The notes under the pieces: model-generated | Database searches by the model: none | What the model saw: only the letters and a program-made list of their open reading frames with translations | What the model was told of the DNA's origin: nothing | Program-made: the position numbers and the translations under genes | NCBI GenBank assembly: GCA_029207755.1 | Contig: JARCOQ010000012.1 | Span: forward strand, 21,997,740-22,061,739 | Length of the DNA: 64,000 nucleotides | Reading direction: 5' to 3' | Origin: Chamaea fasciata | Lineage: Eukaryota > Chordata > Aves > Passeriformes > Sylviidae | Shown here: positions 48,222 through 59,342 of the stretch, piece by piece | Position numbering within the stretch: the stretch's first letter is position 1 | Layout of the letters: each line of letters opens with the position of its first letter

Positions 48222-48386
48222 GAACCCGAGGAGGACTCTCCTGTGCTCTACTCCAGCCCCAGACCCTGTGGGATTGTCCAGCCTCGGAGCACTGCAGAGA
48301 TTCCAGTTATGGCTGAAATCCAAACATTGGGCAAGCATTGCACCGATGTTTGTATCGGCGTGTTTGGGGACGCAAGAAACCCACTG
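48222..48386 (+). CDS. HYDIN: HYDIN exon M, unit 2
   Basis: 55 codons, phase 0 at both ends, acceptor cccttctag, donor gtgagt. DSPVLYSSPRPCGIVQPRST and VFGDARNPL, with eight replacements against unit 1 and one silent change. Both copies are open. Confidence 0.9.
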
Positions 48387-49252
48387 GTGAGTGCAAGGGG
48401 AGGTGTGTGCCTTTGTGCAACTGGTCCTGGCAGGGTGCACAGTGTGCGGGGATTCTTCCGGGGAAAAGAGGCACAGGCTGCTGTGGAGAAGGACAGCAGG
48501 GGCAGGTGGCATAAACAGCTCGTGCCTTATAGGTGGCAATGTCAGTGTCTGACCCAGAAGGTAGTTCATCTAAGCTGGAATTGAGGATCATTTTAATTAC
48601 TCTTTAAAGTGCTATTAGCTTTGGAAACACCTTTTTTAAAATGTTACCTCTCAGCACAAAAGAGGATGTCAGAAGATTTCTGGGAACCTTGAGCTTTCTG
48701 TAGAAGAAAGGAAAGCTGGCATTTGAAGAGTAGTTGCAAGGATTTAAACTACATTCAAACATGGAAATGGTGATGCCAAATTCCCTGGATGGCACCAAAC
48801 ATCTGAACCTGGGCCATTGTGGCACTGCATGTAAACCAGTCAACAGGGAGGACAGGCAGTGCAGGCTGTGCCAGGGAGCCTGAAGTTTGACTAAACACTT
48901 GCTTTCAACTATCAGGCTGCTTACCTTAAAGAGAAGGGTTTCTCCCCACCAGAATAACCAGTTGTTTAACTGTCAGCCTGATCTTAACTAGAGATTTCTT
49001 GCAAAGCTTCTACCTTTGGACCAATAATTTGTAGTTTGAAAGTTTCTCTTTACTTAATCCTTTTCAATTTGGAGGTGAATACATAAGTTTGGTTTTTTTC
49101 CCCCCAAAATCCCAGGATTTCAGCTGGAGAATGGTAGCTGTCCCTAAAGAAATAACTTGAGCTGGGTTGAGCTGTTTAAGCCTTTTTAGGTTTCCCTGTT
49201 CGGGTTTGATTTTTTTTTTTTTTTAATCTTTCTTGCCTGCTTTCTGTAACAG

Positions 49253-49405
49253 AGAACAGAACTACAGAGCTTTGGACGGCCGTCAGCAGTCTACATAAGT
49301 CCAAGGCTGATAGAGTTCGGCAGGATCCCAGTGCTAAGGCCTAATTCACAAGCTTTTGGCCTCTTCAACGAAGGTCTCATCGATTTAGACTTCAGGCTAG
49401 AGATT
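49253..49405 (+). CDS. HYDIN: HYDIN exon N, unit 2
   Basis: 51 codons, acceptor ctgtaacag, donor gtaagt. SAVYISPRLIEFGRIPVLRP, then FGLFNEGLIDLDFRLEI. Phe, Pro and Ile replace the Leu, Leu and Val of unit 1. Intron N-O (49,406-51,239) shows nothing recognised. Confidence 0.9.
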
Positions 49406-51239
49406 GTAAGTATCTGTGGGGCTGTTTTCCAGGGAAATTGACTGGTTGACCTTACAAGCAGCCATGACTTGGTTTTTATATGCATCGGCCTGTGTGAGAG
49501 GAAGCGAGATACTCCAAGATTCCATCTGGGTGAGGCAAAAGGAACCTGGCTCTGGAGTGGTTTTAGCTGGGGCACTCCTCAGTGAAATCAGGTGCAGAGA
49601 TGTTGGAGCAGAAATTCGTCTGGATTGTGTTGACGAGTTCTCCCATAATTTTATGGAAGGTCTTTAGCTGTGTGTGTCACGGTTTTTGAGCTCTGAGATC
49701 AAGAGAAACCTGTGGTCCTTTGCTCCTCGGAGAGCATGGGTTTCCCTGTGCTTTCCCTGTGCCATCTACATTTGCTTTGTGCCAAACTGCTGTTCATGGT
49801 AGAGAAGAGGGTGTGAGGTCTGTCCTCAGACTGCTGGTGGGGAGGCAATTTTCACACCTGCTGTGGGTCAGGCCAGTTGGGCTGTCCACACAAAGACATG
49901 TGTGGGGGTTGTGCACCCCCCCAGCCTGTGGTCTCTGTGCCTTTGAAGAGCATCTTTGGGGACCGGCTGCAGAGAATGGCTGTTTAATATGTGAAGGCTG
50001 CACAGGGCAGAGGAGCTGGGGCTGCTCCCCTGGCAGGGAGAGCAGGGCTGCTGCAGCCAGGAAGGGCTTGTAGGCTGGGCCTGGGGCTGGGTGGGATGTC
50101 TGCTGGAGGGGGAGATCTCTGAGGGGCTTGAGGTTTGCTCTTCTCCATGCTGGGTGTGTTGAACTTGGAACTGGTTAAAACCTGATCCTGTGGACTTGTT
50201 TGTGTCTGTGGATAAAGCATCAGGCCATGTGGGAAAGTCCAGCCACAGCCTCCTGAGCCAAGGAGGAGGGGCATGATTTTTCCTCTTGCTGCTTTTCCTG
50301 CTGTTTGGGGGATAAATGTAACCTTAAAGTGAGGGATTTTTCCAGGACAGCTTTCTCGAACTACACAATGAAATTCTGCCTTCCACCTCTTCAGGGAGCA
50401 ATGCACCTTGGCTGGGTGGGCCTGGTGTGTAAAGGATGGGCTTCACGTGCTCGTTCCAGGGCTGGACCTGCAGAGCTGTGTCTGTACAGCTGTGCTGGTG
50501 CGGGGCCTTTCCTCCCTCCTTTGGGCAGCTTCCAGCTCTCTTGGCCAATCTGTGAAGACCATGAGAAACCAGAGGACACGAGTTCTTAGGAAGAGTGGGC
50601 CATGCCCACTGAGCACATGTCATCCAGTTTTCCCTCTGCTTCCTTCTTTCCTGCTCTGCTGTAACCATTCAGAGGTGACTTTTCCAAAGCAGAAGGCCCT
50701 GGGGCACCTCTCTACAGCGGATGATCAGTGGGAAGTGAGGGCCTCGGTCCTTTAGGGGACGTTGAAAAGCATTGATGGCCTCTTGGGAAAGGATAGTTTG
50801 GTGTTGGGGTTTTGCTCAACTGGTTTTGCAGAGATATTCTTCAGGCTCTCAGCAGTGTCCTCCAGCTGTGTGGTTTCTGGAGTGGGATTTGAGCCGTCAT
50901 GACTTCCTCTGGCCCTGAGCCTTTGTGAGAAGCCAGGAGAGAGAAAGCAGCTTTCCTTGGCACACACTCCAGAGAAGGACTGGGGAAGGAACACTCTCCT
51001 GAGGATAAGCGTCCCTTGGGTTGGGCAAAACTGGGTTAATTAGGTGAGAGTCTGTTAAAGGAGGGGAAAATACAGGTTGTATAAGCTCTGCTGTTCCCCA
51101 ATACTGCAGCTTAAATTTAGGGAAATTAGGCCTTTAGGATTTTTATCCTCCTCTCTTTAGTCTTCTCCTTTTCTTACACCCCATAAGAGACCAGGGTGTA
51201 TGGTTTCCATCCTAAATGCATGTTATGCTTGTCTTACAG

Positions 51240-51478
51240 GCTTATAAACCACACTGCTATGTTATTGAACCCAGGGAAGGAGTGATCCCCGCCAGGGGTG
51301 AGGTTCCTGTGACTGTCACAGCAACCCTGGATGACACTGGGGGTTTTGCTGATGCTCTCCAGCTGTTCATTGGGAACAGACTTTGGACCACCTCCACCCT
51401 CCTGGCTTTTGGCACTGGCACCACAATTGTCATAGACAAACCATTTGCCCCGGAGCTCAACTTGGGATACCAATTCAG
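51240..51478 (+). CDS. HYDIN: HYDIN exon O, unit 2
   Basis: 239 bases, acceptor gtcttacag, donor gtagga. YVIEPREGVIPARGEVPVTV and TTIVIDKPFAPELNLGYQFR. Phe in DKPFAPELNLG agrees with the usual HYDIN residue, while Ile before it does not. Intron O-P (51,479-52,842) lacks about 309 bases found in unit 1. Confidence 0.93.
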
Positions 51479-52842
51479 GTAGGAGATCTCCCACTCCCAC
51501 CTCTCCTTCTGTCTCAACAAGGAGCACCCTTCCCCTCCAAAATGGCACCTGCCAGGCAAGCAGGGGCCCTGGGAGCAAATGGACAGGAGGGTGACGACCC
51601 CCCTGGGAAGGCAGGAGCCCGCAGAGCAGTTCCAGAGGCAGATGGAAACTTGCTGGTTTGTGTGGGGCCTGCAGTGCCGCTGCCAACGCTTCCTCACGCT
51701 GCTCGTGGGCTCTGCTGCTGCCCTGCCTGCCCAGGACTGATGCTTGTGCGGGAGGCCAGAATGTTAGGGTGCCCTCTCAGGTGCATCACCTCTGGGTTTG
51801 ACCGGCAGCCTCAGGATGGCTTAAAATATTAGCGAGGCAGCATGATCAGAGGTGTTTGAAAAGCAAAAATGTTTTCATTAAGGTGAAAATAAAAAACCGT
51901 GCCAAAAAAAAGAGAAGAAGCTATGCCAAGTGCAAGGAGGACCTTTGCACTTGCTACAACACCCCAAAAATGCCCTGAGGATCTTCCTCTATTCTCTTAA
52001 GTTTGTAACAATCAAGGCCGGATTCTTGGCATCCTGCCCAATAGAAATAGGAACAGGGCTTGAGGCACAGTCTCAAAGATCCAACAGGTGTCTCCGTCCT
52101 GGCACAAGGCCAAAAACGGTATCAAAATCTCTGGGTTTTACCTCATAAGTGAAACAAAGAATGAAACCCAAATCCTTCCCTTAAATGGAAGCCTCCTTGC
52201 CACTGTGGGGCTGCAAACCCTACCAGGTGAGGTACACTTCTACACAGGACCTTGCTCATTTTCCCATTGCCAGCGGAGTTTGCAAAGTTCACTTCAAAAC
52301 AGTTTCTGATTGCGAAATGAAGTTTCTACAAATGACCACCGGTGCAAAACCAAAGCTTCTATGAATGAGAGAGCCCCTGCTCCCCTGGTTTCCTCTCCTA
52401 GAGCAGACAGGTGATTTCTAGCAGCTTGCTGGGATCGTCCAGAAACTTCCTTCGCGCTGGCTTTTAAAAATGCCTGCAATCATACCCCCGCACACAAGGG
52501 CCTCAGGTGCAGGATCTCAATGATTCAGTAACAGTTTTGGGTGCAGATTAATACAAAATACAGTAACAGTACGAATCACCCCAGAACACACATTTTGGCG
52601 GAAAACACCAGATCCTGTTAGCCTGGCCTGGAAAATGCTACATTACCATGAGAAACATATTCCTCTTTGCAATAACGACATCAGGAGGGCAGCTTATCAG
52701 ACACTGTTCCCGGTCCACATTAAGAGCTGGAAATGAAGACGGTCTCCAAGCTATTCACAGCTCAGAATCCTCCGTGGGAGCAATCTGATGACCAGGACAA
52801 CAGCTACTCCCATACTATTTTCCATTCTGGTTTCTCTTCTAG

Positions 52843-53101
52843 CCTCCTTCCCTGTGCTCGTCAGTTCAGACTAACAAATGGGGGCCACCACTTCCATCAG
52901 CTCTTCTGGAAGGTGGAATGTAACAGGCCAGCTGGGAAGGAGGGCCGGAGCACCTCAGCCCACAGTAGCCCCACGGCCAAACGTGATTCCCAGAGGCCCA
53001 AACGTGCGGCCCCCGTGTTTCGGCTGGAGCCGCTGTCAATGGACCTGAAGCCAGGAGAGTCTGTGGACATGATGCTGCGAGGCTTCTCTCGCAAGGCGCA
53101 G
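52843..53101 (+). CDS. HYDIN: HYDIN exon P, unit 2
   Basis: 259 bases, acceptor tctcttctag, donor gtgagg. QLFWKVECNRPAGKEG, a polar Ser/Arg/Lys-rich linker, then PVFRLEPLSMDLKPGESVD. Last exon of the duplicated block; joins exon Q in phase 0. Confidence 0.92.
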
Positions 53102-53735
53102 GTGAGGTCCCCACCACGGGCCGAGCTGGGGAAGCATCAGATCCCCTCCCCTGGGCTCGTTCCACCGTCCCTTGACATTTGCCTGGGGAAATGAGCAGGG
53201 GCCTTCAAGAAACTGGTTTAAGACCACACGTTTCTGTGGCAGCACCACTTACTTTCCTTGCTGGTCACCATCAGACCAGCTACAGCTTTATTGTGATTCC
53301 ACAGCCACCAAAACCTAGTGCTGATCCCGAAGTAGGGGTAGAAGGAAATACTGCTCTTTTGGGGCAGACAGCATTGCATGCTTAGTCAGCAAAGAAGGAC
53401 AGAGAAATAAGTTAGTAACACTTAGACTAGGAGCCCAAAAAGAAAGTGAATTAAACAAGTGCCAAGTGGTTTTTCTGGGGTAAGCACAGAGTAAACCAAA
53501 AGCCATGTGAAGGGGGGGAGTTTCTCACAAGTGCCTTTTGTGGTTAGTGGGGTGCAGTGCTACAGACAGTTGAGTGCAAAATAAATAAGCTGCATCACTG
53601 GAAGAAAAGCGGGCAGTGACCATAACTCTGTGGCAGGAATAGGGCGCGTGGTGGGTGGTGGGTGCTGAGCCAATGCTGGGCATTTGCTGGATGCCCTGCC
53701 ACCACCCACTGGTGACAAGTGACTCTTGCATGCAG
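53102..53735. other. Intron P-Q, containing the right edge of the duplication
   Basis: The duplicated sequence ends at 53,194-53,196 and single-copy intron follows. Nothing else recognised. Confidence 0.7.
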
Positions 53736-53879
53736 GTGGTGCAGAATTACGCCATCTGCGAAGCTGTCATTGGGACAGGCGGCTCGATGAAGAAGATAAT
53801 AGAAGCAACCATTACCTGCGAGTTTATTGATCCCACTATAAATATATCAGCCAGACAATTCTCTTTCCGGGTGGAGAAG
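53736..53879 (+). CDS. HYDIN: HYDIN exon Q
   Basis: 48 codons, phase 0 at both ends, acceptor catgcag, donor gtaagt. Encodes AICEAVIGTGGSMKKIIEAT, then TCEFIDPTINISARQFSFRV: end of one ASH domain (ITCEFI) and start of the next. Single-copy in this window. Intron Q-R (53,880-55,200) holds only a short 14-base duplication near 54,273-54,300 (tatggtatagct twice). Confidence 0.92.
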
Positions 53880-55200
53880 GTAAGTAAGTGTCTGGATTGC
53901 ATCCTGGCATTGAACAGCATGGCTGAGGGCGGGGTGTGCTTGTGTAAAAGCCCCTCTTTACCCTTCCTGAGGCACTTTGTAAAGTGAGGGGAGATGCTTT
54001 TAGAGATGAGACTGGTATTTAACGTCCCCAAAGTAAAACTGCAGTTACAGCTGCACTGCCAAGGAGGATCGTGGCCACCTCCAGAGAAATGCCAGTTTCT
54101 CTGCTCACGGTAAAGGGAGGTTTCTGAGGATCCTTCAGGGCACGGTGATGTCTGTACACCGATGCTGTAGGAAAGCAGGGAAAAAATGGAGATTCCTGTG
54201 AATTCCTCAGGCTGACAAGGAAAAACCCAGCATCTCCTGTGTCTCTTTGCCTTCTCTGCTGTTGGCATGAATGCTGTATGGTATAGCTATATGGTATAGC
54301 TCTGTGCATTTCCCTAAGCCTCACCTGCTTCAAAGCACCCCCAGACACCCTGCAGCTGCAGTGATGATAACACTGAGGCAGAGCAGGTGCCCTTTAGTCT
54401 CGGGATCCCAACTCCAGCATCATGCTTCCCTCTCAGTAAGTTGTCTGAAAAAGAGAAGATGTTTCATGAGTTGCTTTCTGTAGTTTCAGGCCTCTCCTCT
54501 GGTTCCCAGGTTTCCACTCAAGTACAGAATCCCTGGAACAGGCAGTTCCGATGTAATTAGAAGCTTTTCAGCTCTCCCTGATTCTGCCTGGGTTCTGCTT
54601 GACGCCACACACGCAAACTGATTTATTGCATACTATGGCACCTATTTGATACCAGTACATGCAGAACTAGTTTCCCAAACTCCCTGGTTTCGCTAAACCA
54701 TGCAGGAAGCCCAGCAGAATGCAGACAAGGAAGGAAGAGCCTAGGCTGATCATAGCTTTGAGACCACAGACACCTTGTCCCTGTAGCAGGGACTGCAGGA
54801 CGCATCCTGCAGACAAGCTGCTTTATGAGCCAGTAAGGTTGTAAGAAATGGCTGTATGTGAGTGAAGATCATCTAGTGCTGCTCTGTGCAATAGAGAGAC
54901 AAAACTGGAGACAAATGGTCTGGAATCACTTTCTGCTTTAGATCTTGTTCAAGCAGCTGCCTCCTCTCAGGGCCCCATTTCCTCATCTGTACCTGGGAGT
55001 GTTTCCCTGTCCCCCAGAGGGTGCTGTGGTTTCTAAACATGAAAAGCATCTGCTGTAAAGAAAAATCTCCTGGAAGTGTAGAAACAAATAAAAAGGGTAA
55101 ATAGAAATGTGTGCACTTCTGGGACTGAAAACTGCGAGATGCAGCAGAAGCAGGTCTGTGACTAGCTGAGGTTGTTTTTCCTTGTCTCCTGTTTGTGTAG

Positions 55201-55341
55201 AAACCCAGTGATGTCCTGACTCTGCAGTACCAGCCTTTGGCTATAAAGAACACCTGCCGGCTGCCACTCGACCTTATGCTCTACTTGGAGCAGCCGTTTC
55301 AGGTCTGCAGTGAGGACCAGCAGCCACTCCCACATGGCCAG
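55201..55341 (+). CDS. HYDIN: HYDIN exon R
   Basis: 47 codons, acceptor tttgtgtag, donor gtgagc. Encodes LTLQYQPLAIKNTCRLPLDL and LEQPFQVCSEDQ. The YQPLAIKN motif is a strong HYDIN landmark. Intron R-S (55,342-55,830) has nothing recognised. Confidence 0.94.
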
Positions 55342-55830
55342 GTGAGCAGCCCCGGACTCCTGCAGTGGGGTTTGAAGAGGAGGGATGCGGTGATGCACTT
55401 CTGTTGGGACGTCCTTAAGTCAAGAAGTTTAATCTGTAGTGTCAGCAATGGGATGGTCTGAACTGCATCAGCAGAGCTGCTGAAGGAATCAAAAACTTAT
55501 CTGAGTTGAGAAGATCCACCCTGGCTCTCAGGCACAAGGAGAAGGGAGCAGGCAACTAGGTCTGGGCAAGCCATGCCGTGAAGGTGACTCCTGGAAAGCA
55601 TCCCAGCTCTCCAGCAGCCACCCCTTGTATTGCTGCTGAGCACAGAAACGTGAGCCTGAGGGAATCCTGGACTCGAGTGTGGTGCCCGCAGTCAGACCCT
55701 TGCTGTAAAGAAATGAACGATGAACTGAGAAGCCCATGCTGGTGTCACACTTGGAGCATTTACTGGTTCATGCTGTCAGACCTTGGGATGTCATCCCACA
55801 GGTGACTAATTACTGTTCATCTGCTTGCAG

Positions 55831-56147
55831 CCTGTGACAGTGGACGTTGGGCAGACCTGTCACCTCTACATCGCATTTGACCCAGCTTATGGACGGGATT
55901 TTAATAGCTGGAAAACAATGAAGATCCTGAAGATAGAAATGGTCAGGGGCCATCCTTATGTGGAGCGTATCACCCTTTGCGGGGAAGCCCACTTCCCAAA
56001 TCTCCAAATCCAGCCCAGCACCCTGGAATTTGGCTGCATCGTGGCTGGCACGAAACAGGAGCGTTCTCTGGAGATGACCAACTGCAGCCCACTTCCCGTC
56101 AAGTACCACTGGTCATTCCAGATGGACGACCATGTGAAGAAGTTGAG
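55831..56147 (+). CDS. HYDIN: HYDIN exon S
   Basis: 317 bases, phase 0 in and two bases out, acceptor gcttgcag, donor gtatgt. Encodes LYIAFDPAYGRDFNSWK, LCGEAHFPNLQIQPSTLEFG and LEMTNCSPLPVKYHW. The GEAHFPNL turn and LEFGCI strand mark the boundary between two ASH domains, and NCSPLPVK is the typical core strand. The longest exon in the window. Confidence 0.95.
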
Positions 56148-57696
56148 GTATGTGCACCTTTGCCCTGTCCTTGAAGCTCTTCTTCCTGGTGTCCTGTTAG
56201 TACTTTGCAAAGAACAAAGCTGTTTGCCTAGGAGCTGACAAACTGCTTCTGCCTTGTCCTTGTGCAAATAACACTGACCGGCTGCGGTCAGGCTGGATGC
56301 TCAGGGAATAGCTTTGCCACCAATTTGGTGCTCCTTGTGGTTTCCCCTGGGAAGGAAAGCTGGGACAAAGGCTGCTTTCTCAGACCTCCGTGGCCTGAGG
56401 CACTGTCCACCCTGCTGAAGGGCTCCTAGTCCCAGCTGCCACAGTGCTGCTGGAGGCCCTTTTGGCCCCCTTGCTTTGGGATGGGTCCTCTCTGCAGGAG
56501 CTGCTCTCTGCTCCTTGCCTTCCTCCCTTGCGCTGTGCTGGAGGACACCCAGAAAGTCCCAACACCAGAGAAAGAGCTACTTAGCAACTGGGCTGATGCT
56601 GAACCTCTTGTTACCTTCCCTTTCCTTCTTTTCTGAGACAACTCCTTTAGTGCCAGGACAAATTCTTTCCCAGGGGTCAGCTTTCAGTGGACACCTTGGA
56701 TTCCTCACGACCCTCTTTTTGTGACACTTGTTACTCACTTTGACTTTTCCCCACTGCAACATGTCCCTTATAGGTTCTGTACTGCTTGACAGCAGGACTT
56801 GTTCATCACATCTTCTCCTATCCCTGCCTCTCGCTCCACTACTTTAGAGTGAAAAACATTGTCTGGGCACCATGGTCCTGGGAAGTTGCCTCAAACCATT
56901 CATTAAAACTAAAGAGAGTGGAACAGATGATTAGGGATCTCTTGGGGGTTATGGTGAGAGAGCGCCTCATGCAGAAATGAAACCCAGCCTCAGATAACAA
57001 GCTACAAAGCTAAAGACAGTTTTTCTTTGGGGAGCAGGCACTGAATGCCTGTCTGGGAATGGAGCATCCAGGTTGTGTTTGACTGTGTGGGAAGCACTTG
57101 TATCTCAGCAGGGTGACAGGCAGGCACGGCACAACTTTGTCCCTCACGTGGCATTAGAAACACAAGCAGAGTTACCCTGAGCACCTGCTTCAATTTAAAA
57201 TGGGGAATGTGACCTGAGTCACCTGGGAGTGCTGGAAAATGTCAGCCAACCTCCCCAACACTCTCAGGGAAACATTCCTGATAAATACCTGGTAAAGCCG
57301 CAGAGTTTCTGGCGTTGGGCGCTGGGGGGGCTGTGCCGGCTCATCACTGGCTGCGTCTGCCCCTTGGTGCCTCAAATCTCCCCTTTTTCTTGCCTTCCCT
57401 GTCTTTTCCTCTCCCACTGTGTTTTTTTGCATCCCCACGAGGTGTGAATCCGTGTCCTCTGTAGTTCCTCACTGCGAGCAGTTGCAGCTGCCTGCACCAC
57501 TGCTACCTCAGTGTCAGCCCTGGGCCACCTTTAGATGGGACCTGCTCCAGCCTGGATTGGGAAGGGCTGGATCAAACCATTTCTCAGTTCAACGCACCAG
57601 CACCCACCCAGGGGCTGCATCCTGAGCAGGAGCTACTGGTGCAGGTGTCCTTTCCTCCCACTGCAGGTCCCTGTTCATAGTTACGTTCTTTTCCAG
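56148..57696. other. Intron S-T
   Basis: 1.5 kb with no recognised element; several short open frames lack any family resemblance. Confidence 0.5.
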
Positions 57697-57862
57697 ACAT
57701 GAGCTTTGCCCACCTAAATTCCAACCCAAGCCACCGACGATGGTGTCATTCCGTTTGGATAAGCCGGCAACTCAGTGGAGACGCTTCAGGATTAGAAAAG
57801 CGGAGGAGCCAGCCACAGCCCTGGAAGAATCACGGGATCTTGGCCAATCTTCAGGAGCAGAG
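57697..57862 (+). CDS. HYDIN: HYDIN exon T (inter-domain linker)
   Basis: 166 bases, acceptor cttttccag, donor gtagat. Completes an arginine with exon S, then HELCPPKFQPKPPTMVSFRL, RRFRIRKAEE and a Glu/Ser tail. Low-complexity, polar, not an ASH fold. It sits where HYDIN has a long poorly conserved linker, so the assignment rests on splice phase and position more than on sequence. Confidence 0.7.
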
Positions 57863-58345
57863 GTAGATTTTCTTGTACACCTACTGCTTGCGTTACCTCC
57901 CTAGCTTGCCACCAACAAGTCCTGCTCGTGCTGACCTCCCTTTTTGCCGCCCTGCTGTCCTGTGCCCTGAGAGCGGGCTGGGCAGCAGGGCCGGTGGCTG
58001 GACATGGGGTGTGTGGGAGGGAGAAACAGGAGAGTTTTCCTTGGAGAAACCTGCTCAGATGCTGTGTTGAGTGTGGGTTTTTTGCCTTGTTTTCTTCACA
58101 ATGTAAGATGAGGCTTTTGTCTGCATCATGATGATAGGACCTCCAGCTTCCTTCCCAGAGCAAGCTGTGATGAGTCCTGATCTCCATGTACCCTCTTCCC
58201 AAGCCAGCCAGACGACCTCTTCCCAGATCTCTCTTTTCACCCAAGAGCTGGTATCGCAGTGGTGGCTCTGAAGCTGTCTTACAAAATGAGACTTTGCAAA
58301 GTGGCTGTCTCTTCTTCCTAGCATAGAAAATGGCTTGTTTTTCAG

Positions 58346-58444
58346 GTGCCACCACGTACTTGGGAGAAGTATTACGTCCCACCAGGGTTGGAGGGAGTCA
58401 CCTTTTTCATGGACTTAGGGTACACTCCCCTCGAAACTGAGAAG
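58346..58444 (+). CDS. HYDIN: HYDIN exon U (inter-domain linker)
   Basis: 33 codons, phase 0 at both ends, acceptor gtttttcag, donor gtaaga. Encodes VPPRTWEKYYVPPGLEG and MDLGYTPLETEK. Weakly conserved; included because phases join T to V in frame and splice sites are good. Confidence 0.65.
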
Positions 58445-59132
58445 GTAAGAAGGAATCTGTCTCACTCCCACTTTTCCAGTGTGGCAAGCAGGGCTGTAGC
58501 TCCCAGTCCCACTGGTGGCCATCAGCATTGCCCACAGCGGGGCCTCACATCCCTCCGGACCCATCGCAAAGTGCTGCTGAAGCAACTGGTTGTTAGAGAG
58601 GCTGTGCAGGACATGTTGTAGGGCTGTCCAAGGACGCTGTGCAGCACCTATGGAGGGCATTGCTCCCCTTGGACCTCATCAGGTGGTCCATAGGAAATTT
58701 TTGCTGGAGCACGTTGAGAAAGCAGCATAGAAATCAGAGCGGGGCGGGGAAAGCCTCAGGAGTCAGATGAGCTGGGCTGGAATCCTTCCCTGAGCTCCAA
58801 GAGCTCTGGCTCTGAGTCGCCTCCTTTTCTAAAAGCAGTAAGAAATGCTTTTTAAGGGCAAGTTGTGCATCAGAGAGAATTTCTACTGCCAGGACACATC
58901 CCAGTTCACTTTAATGTAGTGTATTAATTAATGCATTGATCTGCGAGTATGGGAGAAGATTTTCCCCATGGTCCCTCCACTGGTCACTGGCATGGATACA
59001 AGATGAGATTAGGATGATTCTGGCTGTATTTGAGGAACAGCCCCCTCTGGCTACAGCTGCACTTTGCTCCAAGAAGCTCTTCTGCATCCATTTCCATGCT
59101 CAACACCTCAATCTCTCCTGTCCTCCATCCAG
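58445..59132. other. Intron U-V
   Basis: 0.7 kb. No element recognised. Confidence 0.5.
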
Positions 59133-59342
59133 GTTTTCAGTATCCTGCCGGTGTCGGGTGTGCTGCAGCCAGGAGAGACACAGCAGGCCTCCTTCACCTT
59201 CTTTGGCCTTCTCGACACCATCGCTCGTGTCACGGCGCTGTGCCACGTGGAGGGAGGCCCCACCTACAAGGTGAAGCTGACCGGGGAGGCCTCACGTGTC
59301 AGCTACTTGCTGAGCTCCCGGGAGGTTGACTGCGGCTTACAG
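59133..59342 (+). CDS. HYDIN: HYDIN exon V
   Basis: 70 codons, phase 0 at both ends, acceptor ccatccag, donor gtaccc. Encodes VFSILPVSGVLQPGETQQAS, FTFFGLLDTIARVTALCHVE and GGPTYKVKLTGEASRVSYLL, a complete ASH-type second half. The VEGGPTY-LxGEAS pattern is a clear HYDIN match. Confidence 0.95.

Larger units (their letters stand above)
26632..53196 (+). repeat. Tandem duplication unit 2 (downstream, about 26.56 kb)
   Basis: Direct repeat of 71-26,633 in the same orientation, with no spacer. The unit 1/unit 2 junction sits in the intron between exon P (unit 1) and exon A (unit 2). The three bases AGC at 26,632-26,634 fit both the left edge (71-73) and the right edge (53,194-53,196), so the junction shows 3-base microhomology. 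After 53,196 the sequence becomes single-copy. Confidence 0.93.
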
